Assembly (NCBI RefSeq): GCF_014648435.1
Contig: NZ_BMRC01000006.1
Location: 248,001-312,000, forward strand
Reading direction: 5' to 3'
From: Nonomuraea spiralis
GTDB lineage: Bacteria > Actinomycetota > Actinomycetes > Streptosporangiales > Streptosporangiaceae
DNA length: 64,000 nucleotides
Part shown: piece after piece, positions 28,032 through 35,566 of the stretch
How positions within the stretch are numbered: position 1 is the first letter of the stretch
How the letters are laid out: each line of letters opens with the position of its first letter
Made by a program: the position numbers and the translations under genes
Notes under the pieces: model-generated
Seen by the model: the letters and a program-made list of their open reading frames with translations, nothing else
Database searches by the model: none
What the model was told of the DNA's origin: nothing

Positions 28032-28574
28032 ATGAGCCGGGTGTCGGCGGCGGTGACCTGGGGGTTGCTGGGGGCGTGGGTCGTGCACGACGCAGAGGAG
28101 CTGGCGACGATGGCCGGATGGGTGCGCCGGGCCCGGCCGCGGCTGGAGCGGCTGTACCCGGGGGTGCCCTGGGAGCGGTTCGAGTTGTCGCAGGCGCAGG
28201 TGAACGTGGCGATCGGGCTGATGGGCGGGGTGATGGCCGGGGTGTCGGCGCTGGGGGCGCGGACCGGCGGGCGCAGCCCGGTCTTCCAGTCGGTGCTGGC
28301 CGGGTTCGGCCTGCACGGGGTCGTGCATCTGGCGCAGGCCGCGGCCACGCGGGGGTACACGCCGGGGGTGGCGACGGCGCCCGTGGTGGTGATCCCGTTC
28401 TCGGTGTGGGCGTGGCGGCGGCTGCGGCAGGCGGGGGTGGTCGCGGCGCCGGGGCGGGCGGGCGTGGCCGGGCTGGCGGCGCTGCCGCTGGTGGTGGGAG
28501 GGGTGCACGCCGCGGCCCACCTGCTCACCCGCCGCCGTACGAAGGCCCCGCGCGTCCACGACCGCTGGTTCTGA
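28032..28574 (+). CDS. HXXEE-domain membrane protein
   Basis: This 180-residue protein starts MSRVSAAVTWGLLGAWVVHD and contains the signature His-Asp-Ala-Glu-Glu (VVHDAEELATM), which defines the HXXEE family of small polytopic membrane proteins of unknown function. About four to five hydrophobic segments follow. ATG 28032 has GGGAGG at a good distance; an earlier ATG at 28026 is too close to it. It is divergent from glnE with its own promoter. Confidence 0.82.
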   Translation: MSRVSAAVTWGLLGAWVVHDAEELATMAGWVRRARPRLERLYPGVPWERFELSQAQVNVAIGLMGGVMAGVSALGARTGGRSPVFQSVLAGFGLHGVVHLAQAAATRGYTPGVATAPVVVIPFSVWAWRRLRQAGVVAAPGRAGVAGLAALPLVVGGVHAAAHLLTRRRTKAPRVHDRWF

Positions 28575-28596
28575 CCCGTACGGACGGGGTGGGGGC

Positions 28597-29274
28597 TCAG
28601 CCCGCCCTGACCACCTCGGCGAACGCCTGGACGACCGGCCGCCACGTGGAGACGAGGGCGTCCCTGGCGGCCTCGACACCGGCGTTCAGCTCCTCGGCCG
28701 CCGCCAGGCCGGACTCGGCCGTCCACGCCGTGAAGATCTCCGGCGTGGCCTCGGGGTGGAACTGCACCGCCCAGGCGCGTTCGCCGACCCGGTAGGCCTG
28801 GTTCGGGTACTGGGCGCCGGTCATCAGCGGCACCGCACCCTCGGGCAGCCGCGTCATGGCGTCCTGGTGGTACTGGACGGCCGTGGCCGTGCCCGGCACG
28901 CCGGACAGCAGGCGGTCGGAGGCGGCGGCGGGCAGCGCGACGACCTCGCACGCCCCGACCTCAAGGCCGGCGCCGCCGCGTTCGACGGCGCCGCCGAGCG
29001 CCAGGGTGAGCAACTGGGCGCCGAGGCAGATGCCGAGCGTGGGGGTGCCCTCCTCCACGGCGCGGCGCAGCAGGGCGCGGGTGGCGGGCTGCCAGGGGTT
29101 GCGCTCGTCCTCCCAGGCGGCCGCCGCGCCGCCGAGCACGATCAGGCCGTCGGCGGCCCGCCCAGGGATCTCCTCGCCCAGGTACGGGCGCACGACGTCG
29201 CAGGTCAGCTCCAGCCAGTCCGCGAGGTACCCGAGCCCGGCGTCGGCCTCGTGCTCGACCACGGTAATGCGCAT
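28597..29274 (-). CDS. Class I glutamine amidotransferase-like protein
   Basis: This 225-residue protein has the GATase class I triad: nucleophile Cys83 in TLGICLGAQLL and the His/Glu pair in WAVQFHPEATPE. It resembles the stand-alone GuaA-amidotransferase-like group, some of which act on gamma-glutamyl conjugates. The substrate is unknown. ATG 29274 is divergent from the alpha/beta hydrolase starting at 29377. Confidence 0.88.
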   Translation of the reverse strand: MRITVVEHEADAGLGYLADWLELTCDVVRPYLGEEIPGRAADGLIVLGGAAAAWEDERNPWQPATRALLRRAVEEGTPTLGICLGAQLLTLALGGAVERGGAGLEVGACEVVALPAAASDRLLSGVPGTATAVQYHQDAMTRLPEGAVPLMTGAQYPNQAYRVGERAWAVQFHPEATPEIFTAWTAESGLAAAEELNAGVEAARDALVSTWRPVVQAFAEVVRAG

Positions 29275-29376
29275 AGCGGGTAATTTATCCGTATTTTTGA
29301 CTGAACGTACCAACCTGTCCGCGTCACGTGGGTGGTGGCCCCGATCGCCCATGGGCCGTGTCCCTAGGATCCGGTT

Positions 29377-30225
29377 ATGAGAATCGATGAAGTGGGCGGG
29401 CTGCGGATCGCCACGTTCGGCGACGGGCCGCGGACGGTCATCGCCGTCCACGGCATCAGCGCCTCGCTGATGGCCTGGGGAGCGGTCGGGCGGCGGCTGC
29501 CCGAAGGGTGGTCGCTGGTCGCCATGGACCTGCGCGGCCGGGGGCACAGCGCCTCGCTGCCCGGCCCGTACGGGCTGCCCAGGCACGCCGAGGACGTGCT
29601 GCGCGTCGCCGAGCACGTCGGCGCGGGCCCGGACGCGGTGCTGGCCGGGCACTCGATGGGCGCGTACGTGTCCGTGCTGGCCGCGGCGCGGCGCGACTTC
29701 GCCAGGGTCGTGCTGGTCGACGGCGGACTCCCGCTCCCGCTGCCCGAGGGCGTGGACCCGGACGCCGCCCTGGAGGCCACGCTGGGGCCCGCGCTGGCCC
29801 GGCTCCGGCGCACGTTCGCCACGCCGGAGGAGTACGTGGACTTCTTCAAGGCCCACCCCGCCTTCGTCGGCCGCTGGAGCCCGGACGTCGAGGCGTACGT
29901 GCGCTACGACCTGGCCGGCCCCGAGGGCGCGATGCACTCGCGGGCCGTCGGCGAGGCCGTGATGGAGGACGGCCGCTGGATGCGGCTCAGGACCGCCGAG
30001 ATCGAGGCCGCGCTGACCGCGATCAAGGCCCCGACGTACCTGCTCAGGGCGCCGCGCGGCCTGCTCGACCAGGACACCGGCATGCTCCCCGACGAGATCG
30101 CCCGGCCCTGGGCGGCCCGCCTGCCCGGCCTGCGGGACGAGGTCGTGCCGGACTGCAACCACTACACGATCCTGTTCGACGAGGACCCGGTGACGACCGT
30201 ACTGGCCCGTATCACGGAGTCCTGA
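29377..30225 (+). CDS. Alpha/beta hydrolase
   Basis: This 282-residue cytosolic hydrolase has VHGISASLMAW (oxyanion hole), MDLRGRGHS, the nucleophile elbow LAGHSMGAYV and the catalytic His in PDCNHYTILFD. Its substrate is unknown. It is monocistronic, with a strong hairpin 18 bp after the stop. Confidence 0.88.
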   Translation: MRIDEVGGLRIATFGDGPRTVIAVHGISASLMAWGAVGRRLPEGWSLVAMDLRGRGHSASLPGPYGLPRHAEDVLRVAEHVGAGPDAVLAGHSMGAYVSVLAAARRDFARVVLVDGGLPLPLPEGVDPDAALEATLGPALARLRRTFATPEEYVDFFKAHPAFVGRWSPDVEAYVRYDLAGPEGAMHSRAVGEAVMEDGRWMRLRTAEIEAALTAIKAPTYLLRAPRGLLDQDTGMLPDEIARPWAARLPGLRDEVVPDCNHYTILFDEDPVTTVLARITES

Positions 30226-30242
30226 CGGGCCCCGCGGACATG

Positions 30243-30280
30243 CGAACGGCCCCCGGAGCGGCTGCTCAGGGGGCCGTTCG
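30243..30280. terminator. Bidirectional terminator between convergent genes
   Basis: CGAACGGCCCCC (30243-30254) pairs perfectly with GGGGGCCGTTCG (30269-30280) around a 14-nt loop. It lies between the plus-strand hydrolase and the minus-strand hotdog gene and can serve both. Confidence 0.75.
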
Positions 30281-30288
30281 GCAGTGGG

Positions 30289-31002
30289 TCAGCGTGGAGC
30301 GATCCACGTGGCGCGGGCGGCGGCGACCAGCGTGCCGTCGCCTTCGTAGATGCCGCTCTCGCCGTACATCTTGCGGCCGTCGCGGCCGGTCGGACGGGCC
30401 ACGACCGAGTAGCGGCCACCGGGCAGCACCGGGCCGTTGATCTGCACGACCAGGCGGCCGAGCAGGGCCGACTCGCCGGGGCCGAAGTGCGCCCAGCCGG
30501 TGATGCAGTCGAGCACCGCGCCCACGATCGAGGCGGGCACGCCGTCCTCCCCGCTCACCGTGAACGGCACCCGCCAGCCGGCGGCCACCAGGTCGGATCC
30601 CTCCACCGGGCCGGGGAAGATGCGCAGGCCGTCGCCGGGCTCACGCAGGCCGCAGGCGAAGCACTCGGCGAACGGGTGGGCCTTCAGGCCGACGAACCCG
30701 GCCTCGGCGCGCGCGGCGTCGGTGAACGGGACGAACCCGGGCCCGGCCAGCGTCTCGGCCACGGGGATGGCCTCGACCAGCACCTTTTCGGCGTCGGACA
30801 GCGAGACGCTGTTGGCGACGTGCTCCAGGCGCAGTTCGGTCTCCAGGGGCGTGGGCGCGTGCAGCGTGACCTCGACCGCTGATCGGCCACCGTTCAGCGC
30901 CTCCGCCATGGTTCCCGCGATCCAGCCGCCGTTGGCGACTCCCACCGGGCCCCGGAAACGCTCGGGAACGGTCAACACGGTCTGCAGGGCAGCCGTCGTC
31001 AT
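30289..31002 (-). CDS. Hotdog-fold (thioesterase-like) protein
   Basis: This 237-residue protein appears to contain two hotdog-type halves. The N-terminal half has GPVGVANGGWIAGTMAEAL, the pattern of thioesterase helix entry. The middle has HPFAECFACGLREPGDGLRI, a conserved Cys pair found in this group, and the C-terminal half has GAVLDCITGWAHF. Acyl-CoA thioesterase or dehydratase activity is inference. ATG 31002 follows GGAGGG with good spacing. The upstream gap holds a terminator-like hairpin that may lie in its leader. Confidence 0.7.
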   Translation of the reverse strand: MTTAALQTVLTVPERFRGPVGVANGGWIAGTMAEALNGGRSAVEVTLHAPTPLETELRLEHVANSVSLSDAEKVLVEAIPVAETLAGPGFVPFTDAARAEAGFVGLKAHPFAECFACGLREPGDGLRIFPGPVEGSDLVAAGWRVPFTVSGEDGVPASIVGAVLDCITGWAHFGPGESALLGRLVVQINGPVLPGGRYSVVARPTGRDGRKMYGESGIYEGDGTLVAAARATWIAPR

Positions 31003-31238
31003 GCCACACCCTCCAATATCGCCACACAAGGCGAGAAGTCCGGAAATATCGTAAAGAGCAGGCCGATTTTACTGGACTCCCGGTTTAGCACGATGGCGGG
31101 GGTCCCTGAGCGCCGACCGACTCCCCCATAACGCCACAGGCGGGGCCGAAACTTCCCCGACCGCCCCCCGGCCGTCCCTCTCCCAGGGTCGATGCCGTCG
31201 ATGGCACGGGGGTGACTCAGGGGTGAGGAACAACGAAA

Positions 31239-31278
31239 ATCGGCCTCAACCCGGAGCGGTGTCCGGGGTGAGGCCGAT
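31239..31278 (-). terminator. Orphan strong hairpin in a 440-bp gene-free gap
   Basis: The gap 31003-31444 contains no convincing gene. A 17-bp stem with one mismatch pairs 31239-31255 with 31262-31278 around a 6-nt loop. On the minus strand it is followed by a T-run (GATTTTCG), the form of an intrinsic terminator. No annotated gene ends here. It may be an attenuator in the leader of the hotdog gene, or the end of an unannotated small RNA. Nothing else recognisable was seen in the gap. Confidence 0.6.
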
Positions 31279-31444
31279 CAAGGCGTCGGCAGTACTTTAT
31301 CCCGTGATTTCCCCGTCCCGGGCCCATTCCCGGTGAATCCCATGGGACCGTTCCGCGCACCCGCCGCGCACCCGCCGTGCGCTCGCGCGCCCTATGCTGG
31401 CGCGACAGGGGTCGAAGCGAATCCTGATCGGGCGGGGTGGGTCT

Positions 31445-32068
31445 GTGCAGCGGGCGACGTTACGCTATCCGCCCGGGTCGCTGGTCGTGCTGACCGGGCT
31501 GCCCGGCGCCGGCAAGACCACGCTGCTGCGCCGCCTGTACGGCCTCCACGGCGCCGAGAGCGCGCCCGTCGCCGCCGGCGCGGTCGTGGTGATCGACTCC
31601 GGCCAGTCCCGCCTGCGCTGGGACGGCCGCATCACCTGGGCCCCGAGGCCCGTCCGCCGCGCCGTGGTGTTCGCCACCCATCTGAGCCGCATCCGCCGGG
31701 CGCTGATCCGCGGTCAGTCGGTCCTCGCGCACAACCGGGGCTGCGCCACGTACGTGCTGAAGGGGTTCGCGTGGCTGGCCCGCAGGCAGCGGGCGAGCTT
31801 CCACCTGCTGCTGCTCGACGCGCCCGCGGAGGCCGCGATCGCCGGGCAGCACGCCAGGGGCAGGGTGGTCGCGCCCCGCACGTTCGCCCGCCACCGCCGC
31901 CGATGGGAGAGCCTGCTGGCCCGGGTCGCGGACGGCGACCCGGCGCCGGCCGCCACCGCGCGCGTGGTCACCCGCGCCGAGGCCGACCTGCTGGAGCACA
32001 TCGTCTTCGACAGCGTCGCAGGGAGCGTCACGGGGAGCGCCGTCGACAGCCGCGCGCACGGGACATGA
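31445..32068 (+). CDS. P-loop ATPase/kinase-like protein
   Basis: This 207-residue protein has a Walker A motif near its N terminus (VVLTGLPGAGKTTLLRRLYG) and resembles the AAA_33 group of small kinases. Later stretches such as LLLLDAPAEAAIAGQHARGR and FARHRRRWESLL look like the LID and phosphate-binding region. The substrate is unknown. GTG 31445 is chosen because the conserved part begins RYPPGSLVVL; an in-frame ATG lies at 31394. It is followed 13 bp later by a YciI-family gene. Confidence 0.75.
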   Translation: MQRATLRYPPGSLVVLTGLPGAGKTTLLRRLYGLHGAESAPVAAGAVVVIDSGQSRLRWDGRITWAPRPVRRAVVFATHLSRIRRALIRGQSVLAHNRGCATYVLKGFAWLARRQRASFHLLLLDAPAEAAIAGQHARGRVVAPRTFARHRRRWESLLARVADGDPAPAATARVVTRAEADLLEHIVFDSVAGSVTGSAVDSRAHGT

Positions 32069-32081
32069 GGGAGGACCCGCG

Positions 32082-32426
32082 ATGAACCAGTACCTGCTCA
32101 CCCTGTTCGAGCCCGACGGCCCGCCGCCCGAGCCGGCGGTGCTGGAGCCGATCATGCGGGACATCGCCGCGGTCGAGACGGAGATGCGGGAGGCCGGCGT
32201 GTGGGTCTTCTCCGGCGGTCTCGTCCCGGCCGAGCGGGCGTCGGTGATCCGGATGCGCGCCGGCGAGGCGTTCACCACCGACGGCCCCTACACCGAGGGC
32301 AAGGAGCACGTCGGCGGGTTCACCGTCATCCGGGCGCCCGACCTGGAGGGCGCGCTGGAGTGGGGGCGCCGGCTCGCGCGCGCGGTGGGCGTGCTGCCGG
32401 TCGAGGTGCGCGAGTTCAAGGGCTGA
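32082..32426 (+). CDS. YciI-family (DGPF) protein
   Basis: This 114-residue protein has the DGPY motif (FTTDGPYTEGKEHVGGF) of the YciI/DGPF group, small dimeric ferredoxin-like-fold proteins often linked to ECF sigma factors. ATG 32082 follows GAGGGAGGA. The role is unknown. It converges on glnA2, whose stop lies 26 bp away. Confidence 0.85.
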   Translation: MNQYLLTLFEPDGPPPEPAVLEPIMRDIAAVETEMREAGVWVFSGGLVPAERASVIRMRAGEAFTTDGPYTEGKEHVGGFTVIRAPDLEGALEWGRRLARAVGVLPVEVREFKG

Positions 32427-32451
32427 ACCGGGCGGGTCTCCCCGCCCGGCC

Positions 32452-33813
32452 TCACAACACCGGCAGGTAGCGGCCCAGCTCGAACTCGGTGACCGTACGG
32501 CGGTATTCGCGCCACTCGGCCCGCTTGTTGCGCAGGAAGAAGTCGAAGACGTGCTCGCCCAGCGTCTCGGCGACCAGTTCGCTGCGTTCCATGACCGCGA
32601 TGGCCTCGTCGAGCGAGCCGGGCAGCGGCCGGATGCCGAGCGCGCGGCGTTCGGCGCTGGTCAGCGTCCAGACGTTGTCCTCGGCGGCCGGGGGCAGCTC
32701 GTAGCTCTCCTCGATGCCCTTGAGCCCGGCGGCCAGCACCAGCGCGAAGGCCAGGTACGGGTTGCACGCCGAGTCGAGCGAGCGGAACTCGATGCGCGTC
32801 GAGCCGCCCTTGTGCGGCTTGTACATCGGCACCCGGACCAGCGCCGAGCGGTTGTTGTGGCCCCAGCACACGTACGAGGGCGCCTCGCCGCCCTGACCCG
32901 CGATGGCCTCGGCGCCGCCCCACAGCCGCTTGTAGGAGTTGACCCACTGGTTGGTGATGGCGGTGATCTCGGCGGCGTGCCGGAGCAGGCCCGCGATGAA
33001 CGAGCGCCCGATCTTCGACAGCCGGTAGTCGGACCCCGCCTCGTGGAAGGCGTTGCGGTCGCCCTCGAACAGCGACATGTGCGTGTGCATGCCCGAGCCC
33101 GGGTGCTCGGTGAACGGCTTGGGCATGAACGAGGCCCAGATGCCCTGCTCCAGGGCGACCTCCTTCATGATCAGCCGGAACGTCATGATGTTGTCGGCGG
33201 TGGTGAGCGCGTCGGCGTAGCGCAGGTCGATCTCCTGCTGACCGGGGGCGCCCTCGTGGTGGCTGAACTCGACGGAGATGCCCATCGACTCCAGCATCAT
33301 GATCGCCTGGCGCCGGAAGTCGTGACCCGAGCTGTGGGGCGTGTGGTCGAAGTAGCCGCCGGAGTCGATCGGCTCGGGCCTCTGACCGGCCTCGGGACGG
33401 TTCTTCAGCAGGAAGAACTCGATCTCGGGGTGGGTGTAGAAGGTGAAGCCCATGTCGGCGCACTTGGCGAGCGTGCGCTTGAGCACCCAGCGCGGGTCGG
33501 CGTGCGACGGGGTGCCGTCGGGCATGAGGATGTCGCAGAAGATGCGCGCCGCGCCCGGCGTCTCGCTGCGCCAGGGCAGGATCTGGAACGTCGAGGGATC
33601 GGGCTTGGCCAGCATGTCGGACTCGTAGACGCGGGCGAAGCCCTCGATGGCCGAGCCGTCGAACCCGATGCCCTCGGCGAAGGCGCCCTCCAACTCGGCG
33701 GGGGCGATGGCGACGGACTTGAGGAAGCCGAGAACGTCGGTGAACCAGAGCCGGATAAACCGGATGTCGCGTTCCTCAAGCGTGCGGAGCACGAACTCCT
33801 GCTGGCGGTCCAA
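32452..33813 (-). CDS. glnA2: Glutamine synthetase-like protein GlnA2
   Basis: This 453-residue type I glutamine synthetase homologue begins LDRQQEFVLRTLEERDIRF, as in M. tuberculosis GlnA2 (446 residues). That alignment fixes a TTG start at 33813, preceded by GAGGGGA; no ATG or GTG fits. The loop that carries the adenylylated Tyr in GlnA reads EDNVWTLTSAERR, so there is no GlnE target. In Streptomyces the GlnA2 orthologue is a gamma-glutamylpolyamine synthetase, so polyamine use is possible here (inference). A GlnR-type half-operator lies upstream at 33867-33882. Confidence 0.92.
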   Translation of the reverse strand: MDRQQEFVLRTLEERDIRFIRLWFTDVLGFLKSVAIAPAELEGAFAEGIGFDGSAIEGFARVYESDMLAKPDPSTFQILPWRSETPGAARIFCDILMPDGTPSHADPRWVLKRTLAKCADMGFTFYTHPEIEFFLLKNRPEAGQRPEPIDSGGYFDHTPHSSGHDFRRQAIMMLESMGISVEFSHHEGAPGQQEIDLRYADALTTADNIMTFRLIMKEVALEQGIWASFMPKPFTEHPGSGMHTHMSLFEGDRNAFHEAGSDYRLSKIGRSFIAGLLRHAAEITAITNQWVNSYKRLWGGAEAIAGQGGEAPSYVCWGHNNRSALVRVPMYKPHKGGSTRIEFRSLDSACNPYLAFALVLAAGLKGIEESYELPPAAEDNVWTLTSAERRALGIRPLPGSLDEAIAVMERSELVAETLGEHVFDFFLRNKRAEWREYRRTVTEFELGRYLPVL

Positions 33814-33866
33814 GGCATCCCCTCGTTGAAGACAGTGCGGGTCTTCTATCAGGATGCCGTGCCCGT

Positions 33867-33882
33867 GTTTCGCACACGTTAC
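33867..33882 (-). promoter_or_regulatory. GlnR-type box upstream of glnA2
   Basis: On the minus strand the sequence reads GTAAC-gtgtgc-GAAAC, one perfect GlnR a/b box pair, 54 bp upstream of the glnA2 TTG. No second pair at 6-bp spacing is seen, so binding may be weaker than at glnA. Confidence 0.65.
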
Positions 33883-33905
33883 GGGGGGTGCCGGTGCGAG
33901 CCTCA

Positions 33906-33934
33906 CTGACAAAGGGGCCGCCCAGATCTACTGT
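33906..33934 (+). promoter_or_regulatory. Promoter of the EF-hand/terpene synthase pair
   Basis: CTGACA (33906-33911) and TACTGT (33929-33934) are 17 bp apart, a good vegetative-type promoter. The transcript would start near 33941, 11 bp before GGGGGAGG and the GTG at 33966. TCACTG and CAGTGA flank it as a distant inverted repeat. Confidence 0.6.
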
Positions 33935-33965
33935 GATCACGCAGTGAGTCTCGGGGGAGGCATTG

Positions 33966-34511
33966 GTGGCTATCGACCTGCTCAATCACAAGCTCGATCG
34001 GGCGTTCGACCACATCGACGCGAACGGCAACGGTGTCGTGGAGAGGGAGGACCTGCTGGGGCTGGGCGCCCGTCTGCTGGTGGGCTTCGGGGAGTCCCCC
34101 ACCTCGGTCACCGGCAGCCGGCTCGTCGGCAGCTTCGACGGCATCTGGTCGACGCTGGCCGGCACGCTCGAACGCGACGGCGACGCGGGCATCGCGCGGG
34201 CGGACTTCCGCGACGGCATGGCGGCCGCGTTCGTCATCGGCGAGCACTACGAGCCGGTGTTCCGGCCCGCGACGGTGGCGGTGGCCCAGCTCTGCGACGG
34301 CGACGGCGACGGCCTGATCCGGCCGGGCGAGTTCCGTACGATGCTGAGCGCGTTCGGCACCGCCTACGACGACGTGGACGAGGCGTTCGACCGGCTCGAC
34401 AGGGAGGGCAGAGGGACGCTCACCGTCGAGGAGCTGATCATCGCGGCCGAGGACTTCTACCGCAGCTCAGACCCGAACGCCGCGGGCAACTGGCTCTACG
34501 GGCCGCTGTGA
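33966..34511 (+). CDS. EF-hand calcium-binding protein
   Basis: This 181-residue protein has four EF-hand loops: DANGNGVVERED near residue 18, ERDGDAGIARADF near 70, CDGDGDGLIRPGEF near 110, and DREGRGTLTVEEL near 146. The first and third are canonical; the others are less complete. It resembles calerythrin-like bacterial calmodulin-type proteins. There is no signal peptide. GTG 33966 has GGGGGAGG five bases upstream; TTG 33963 is too close. Its stop overlaps the terpene synthase GTG by 4 bp, so the two are coupled. Confidence 0.9.
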   Translation: MAIDLLNHKLDRAFDHIDANGNGVVEREDLLGLGARLLVGFGESPTSVTGSRLVGSFDGIWSTLAGTLERDGDAGIARADFRDGMAAAFVIGEHYEPVFRPATVAVAQLCDGDGDGLIRPGEFRTMLSAFGTAYDDVDEAFDRLDREGRGTLTVEELIIAAEDFYRSSDPNAAGNWLYGPL

Positions 34512-35500
34512 ACACCGCCGTGAGCACCACCGTGTTCGCCACGGTACGCACCGCGCTCCGCTCGGTCCTGCACTGGAAGCCGATGTTGCCGCTGCCGCGC
34601 AAGGGCGGCTCGCCCGCGCTGGCGCTGTTGCCGCTGGTCGAGCGGGTGCCGGCGATGGCGGCGCCGTGCCGCATGCACCCGGCCGTGTACGCGATCGAGG
34701 CCGCGGTCATCGACTGGGCCAGGCGCACGGGGCTGCGCGCCGACGCCGGGGTGGGCTTCCACCGGATGGCCGGGCGCGCCTTCGCCGAGTTCGATGCGGC
34801 CGCCGCCGCGCTGTTCGCGCAGTGGCTGACCTGGCTGTTCCACCTCGACGACGAGCTCGACGAGGGGTCGTGCCCGCTGGACATCTTCCACGGCATGCTC
34901 AAGGGCGCGGCCCGGCATCCGCTGGAGGCGGCCTTCGCCGACCTGTGGCGGGTGACCAGCGCGCGTATGAGCGACCAGTGGCGGGCCCGCTTCGCGGTCA
35001 ACCTGCGCCGCCAGGCCGACGCGTGCCGTACCGAGGCCGACAACCGGGCGGCCGGGCGCATGCCGACGCTGGAGGAGTACCCGGCGCTGCGCAGGGGCAC
35101 GGTGGGGCCGTACCTGTACGACCTGGTGGAGCCGTGCCTGCGGGTCGAGGTGCCGGCCTGGATGGTCGAGTGCCAGCCGTGGCGGGAGCTGGTGGACGCC
35201 TGCAACGACGTCACCGCCTGGTGCAACGACGTGGCCTCGCGGCCCAAGGAGCGCGGCGACGTGCACAACCTGGTCGTACTGGCGGTCCGTCAGCTCGGGC
35301 TGGGCGAGCGCGAGGCCGTGGCGTGGGTGCTCGACCGGATCGCCGACCGCTGCCAGGACATGAACCGGGCGGCCAGGCTGCTGCCGCTCGACGACCTGCC
35401 GCCCAAGGCGGCCCGGGACGTCAGCAAGGTCGCCTGCGCCTACCTGGCCGCGCCGCGCGCCCACCTGGACTGGCTCCTGGAGACGTCCCGCTACACCTGA
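34508..35500 (+). CDS. Class I terpene synthase
   Basis: This 330-residue protein has the terpene cyclase metal-binding motifs: the aspartate-rich DDELD (Asp114, Asp115, Asp118, in FHLDDELDEG) and the NSE triad NDVASRPKE (Asn240, Ser244, Glu248). WLTWLFHLDDE matches the helix C region. It should cyclise a linear prenyl diphosphate with three Mg2+ ions. The product cannot be predicted. GTG 34508 overlaps the EF-hand stop (GTGA). No P450, prenyltransferase or tailoring gene lies nearby, so the product may be unmodified. Confidence 0.88.
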   Translation: MNTAVSTTVFATVRTALRSVLHWKPMLPLPRKGGSPALALLPLVERVPAMAAPCRMHPAVYAIEAAVIDWARRTGLRADAGVGFHRMAGRAFAEFDAAAAALFAQWLTWLFHLDDELDEGSCPLDIFHGMLKGAARHPLEAAFADLWRVTSARMSDQWRARFAVNLRRQADACRTEADNRAAGRMPTLEEYPALRRGTVGPYLYDLVEPCLRVEVPAWMVECQPWRELVDACNDVTAWCNDVASRPKERGDVHNLVVLAVRQLGLGEREAVAWVLDRIADRCQDMNRAARLLPLDDLPPKAARDVSKVACAYLAAPRAHLDWLLETSRYT

Positions 35501-35523
35501 CGCGACGGACCCCGGACGCGGCG

Positions 35524-35549
35524 CGGGCCCCAGCTCCGACAGGGGCCCG
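35524..35549 (+). terminator. Hairpin after terpene synthase gene
   Basis: CGGGCCCC (35524-35531) and GGGGCCCG (35542-35549) form a perfect 8-bp stem with a 10-nt loop, between the terpene synthase stop and the convergent ArsR-type gene. Confidence 0.6.
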
Positions 35550-35566
35550 GCCGGAAAGGGGTGTGG

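Noticed and set aside
25020..28574. A 1184-codon plus-strand open frame over glnE
   Set aside because: It is a high-G+C antisense shadow of glnE with low-complexity Arg/Gly/Ala protein sequence. Only its last 180 codons (28032-28574) form the real HXXEE gene.
33966..35500. Complete terpene biosynthetic gene cluster
   Set aside because: Only the EF-hand and synthase genes are present; no prenyltransferase, P450 or tailoring enzyme adjoins.
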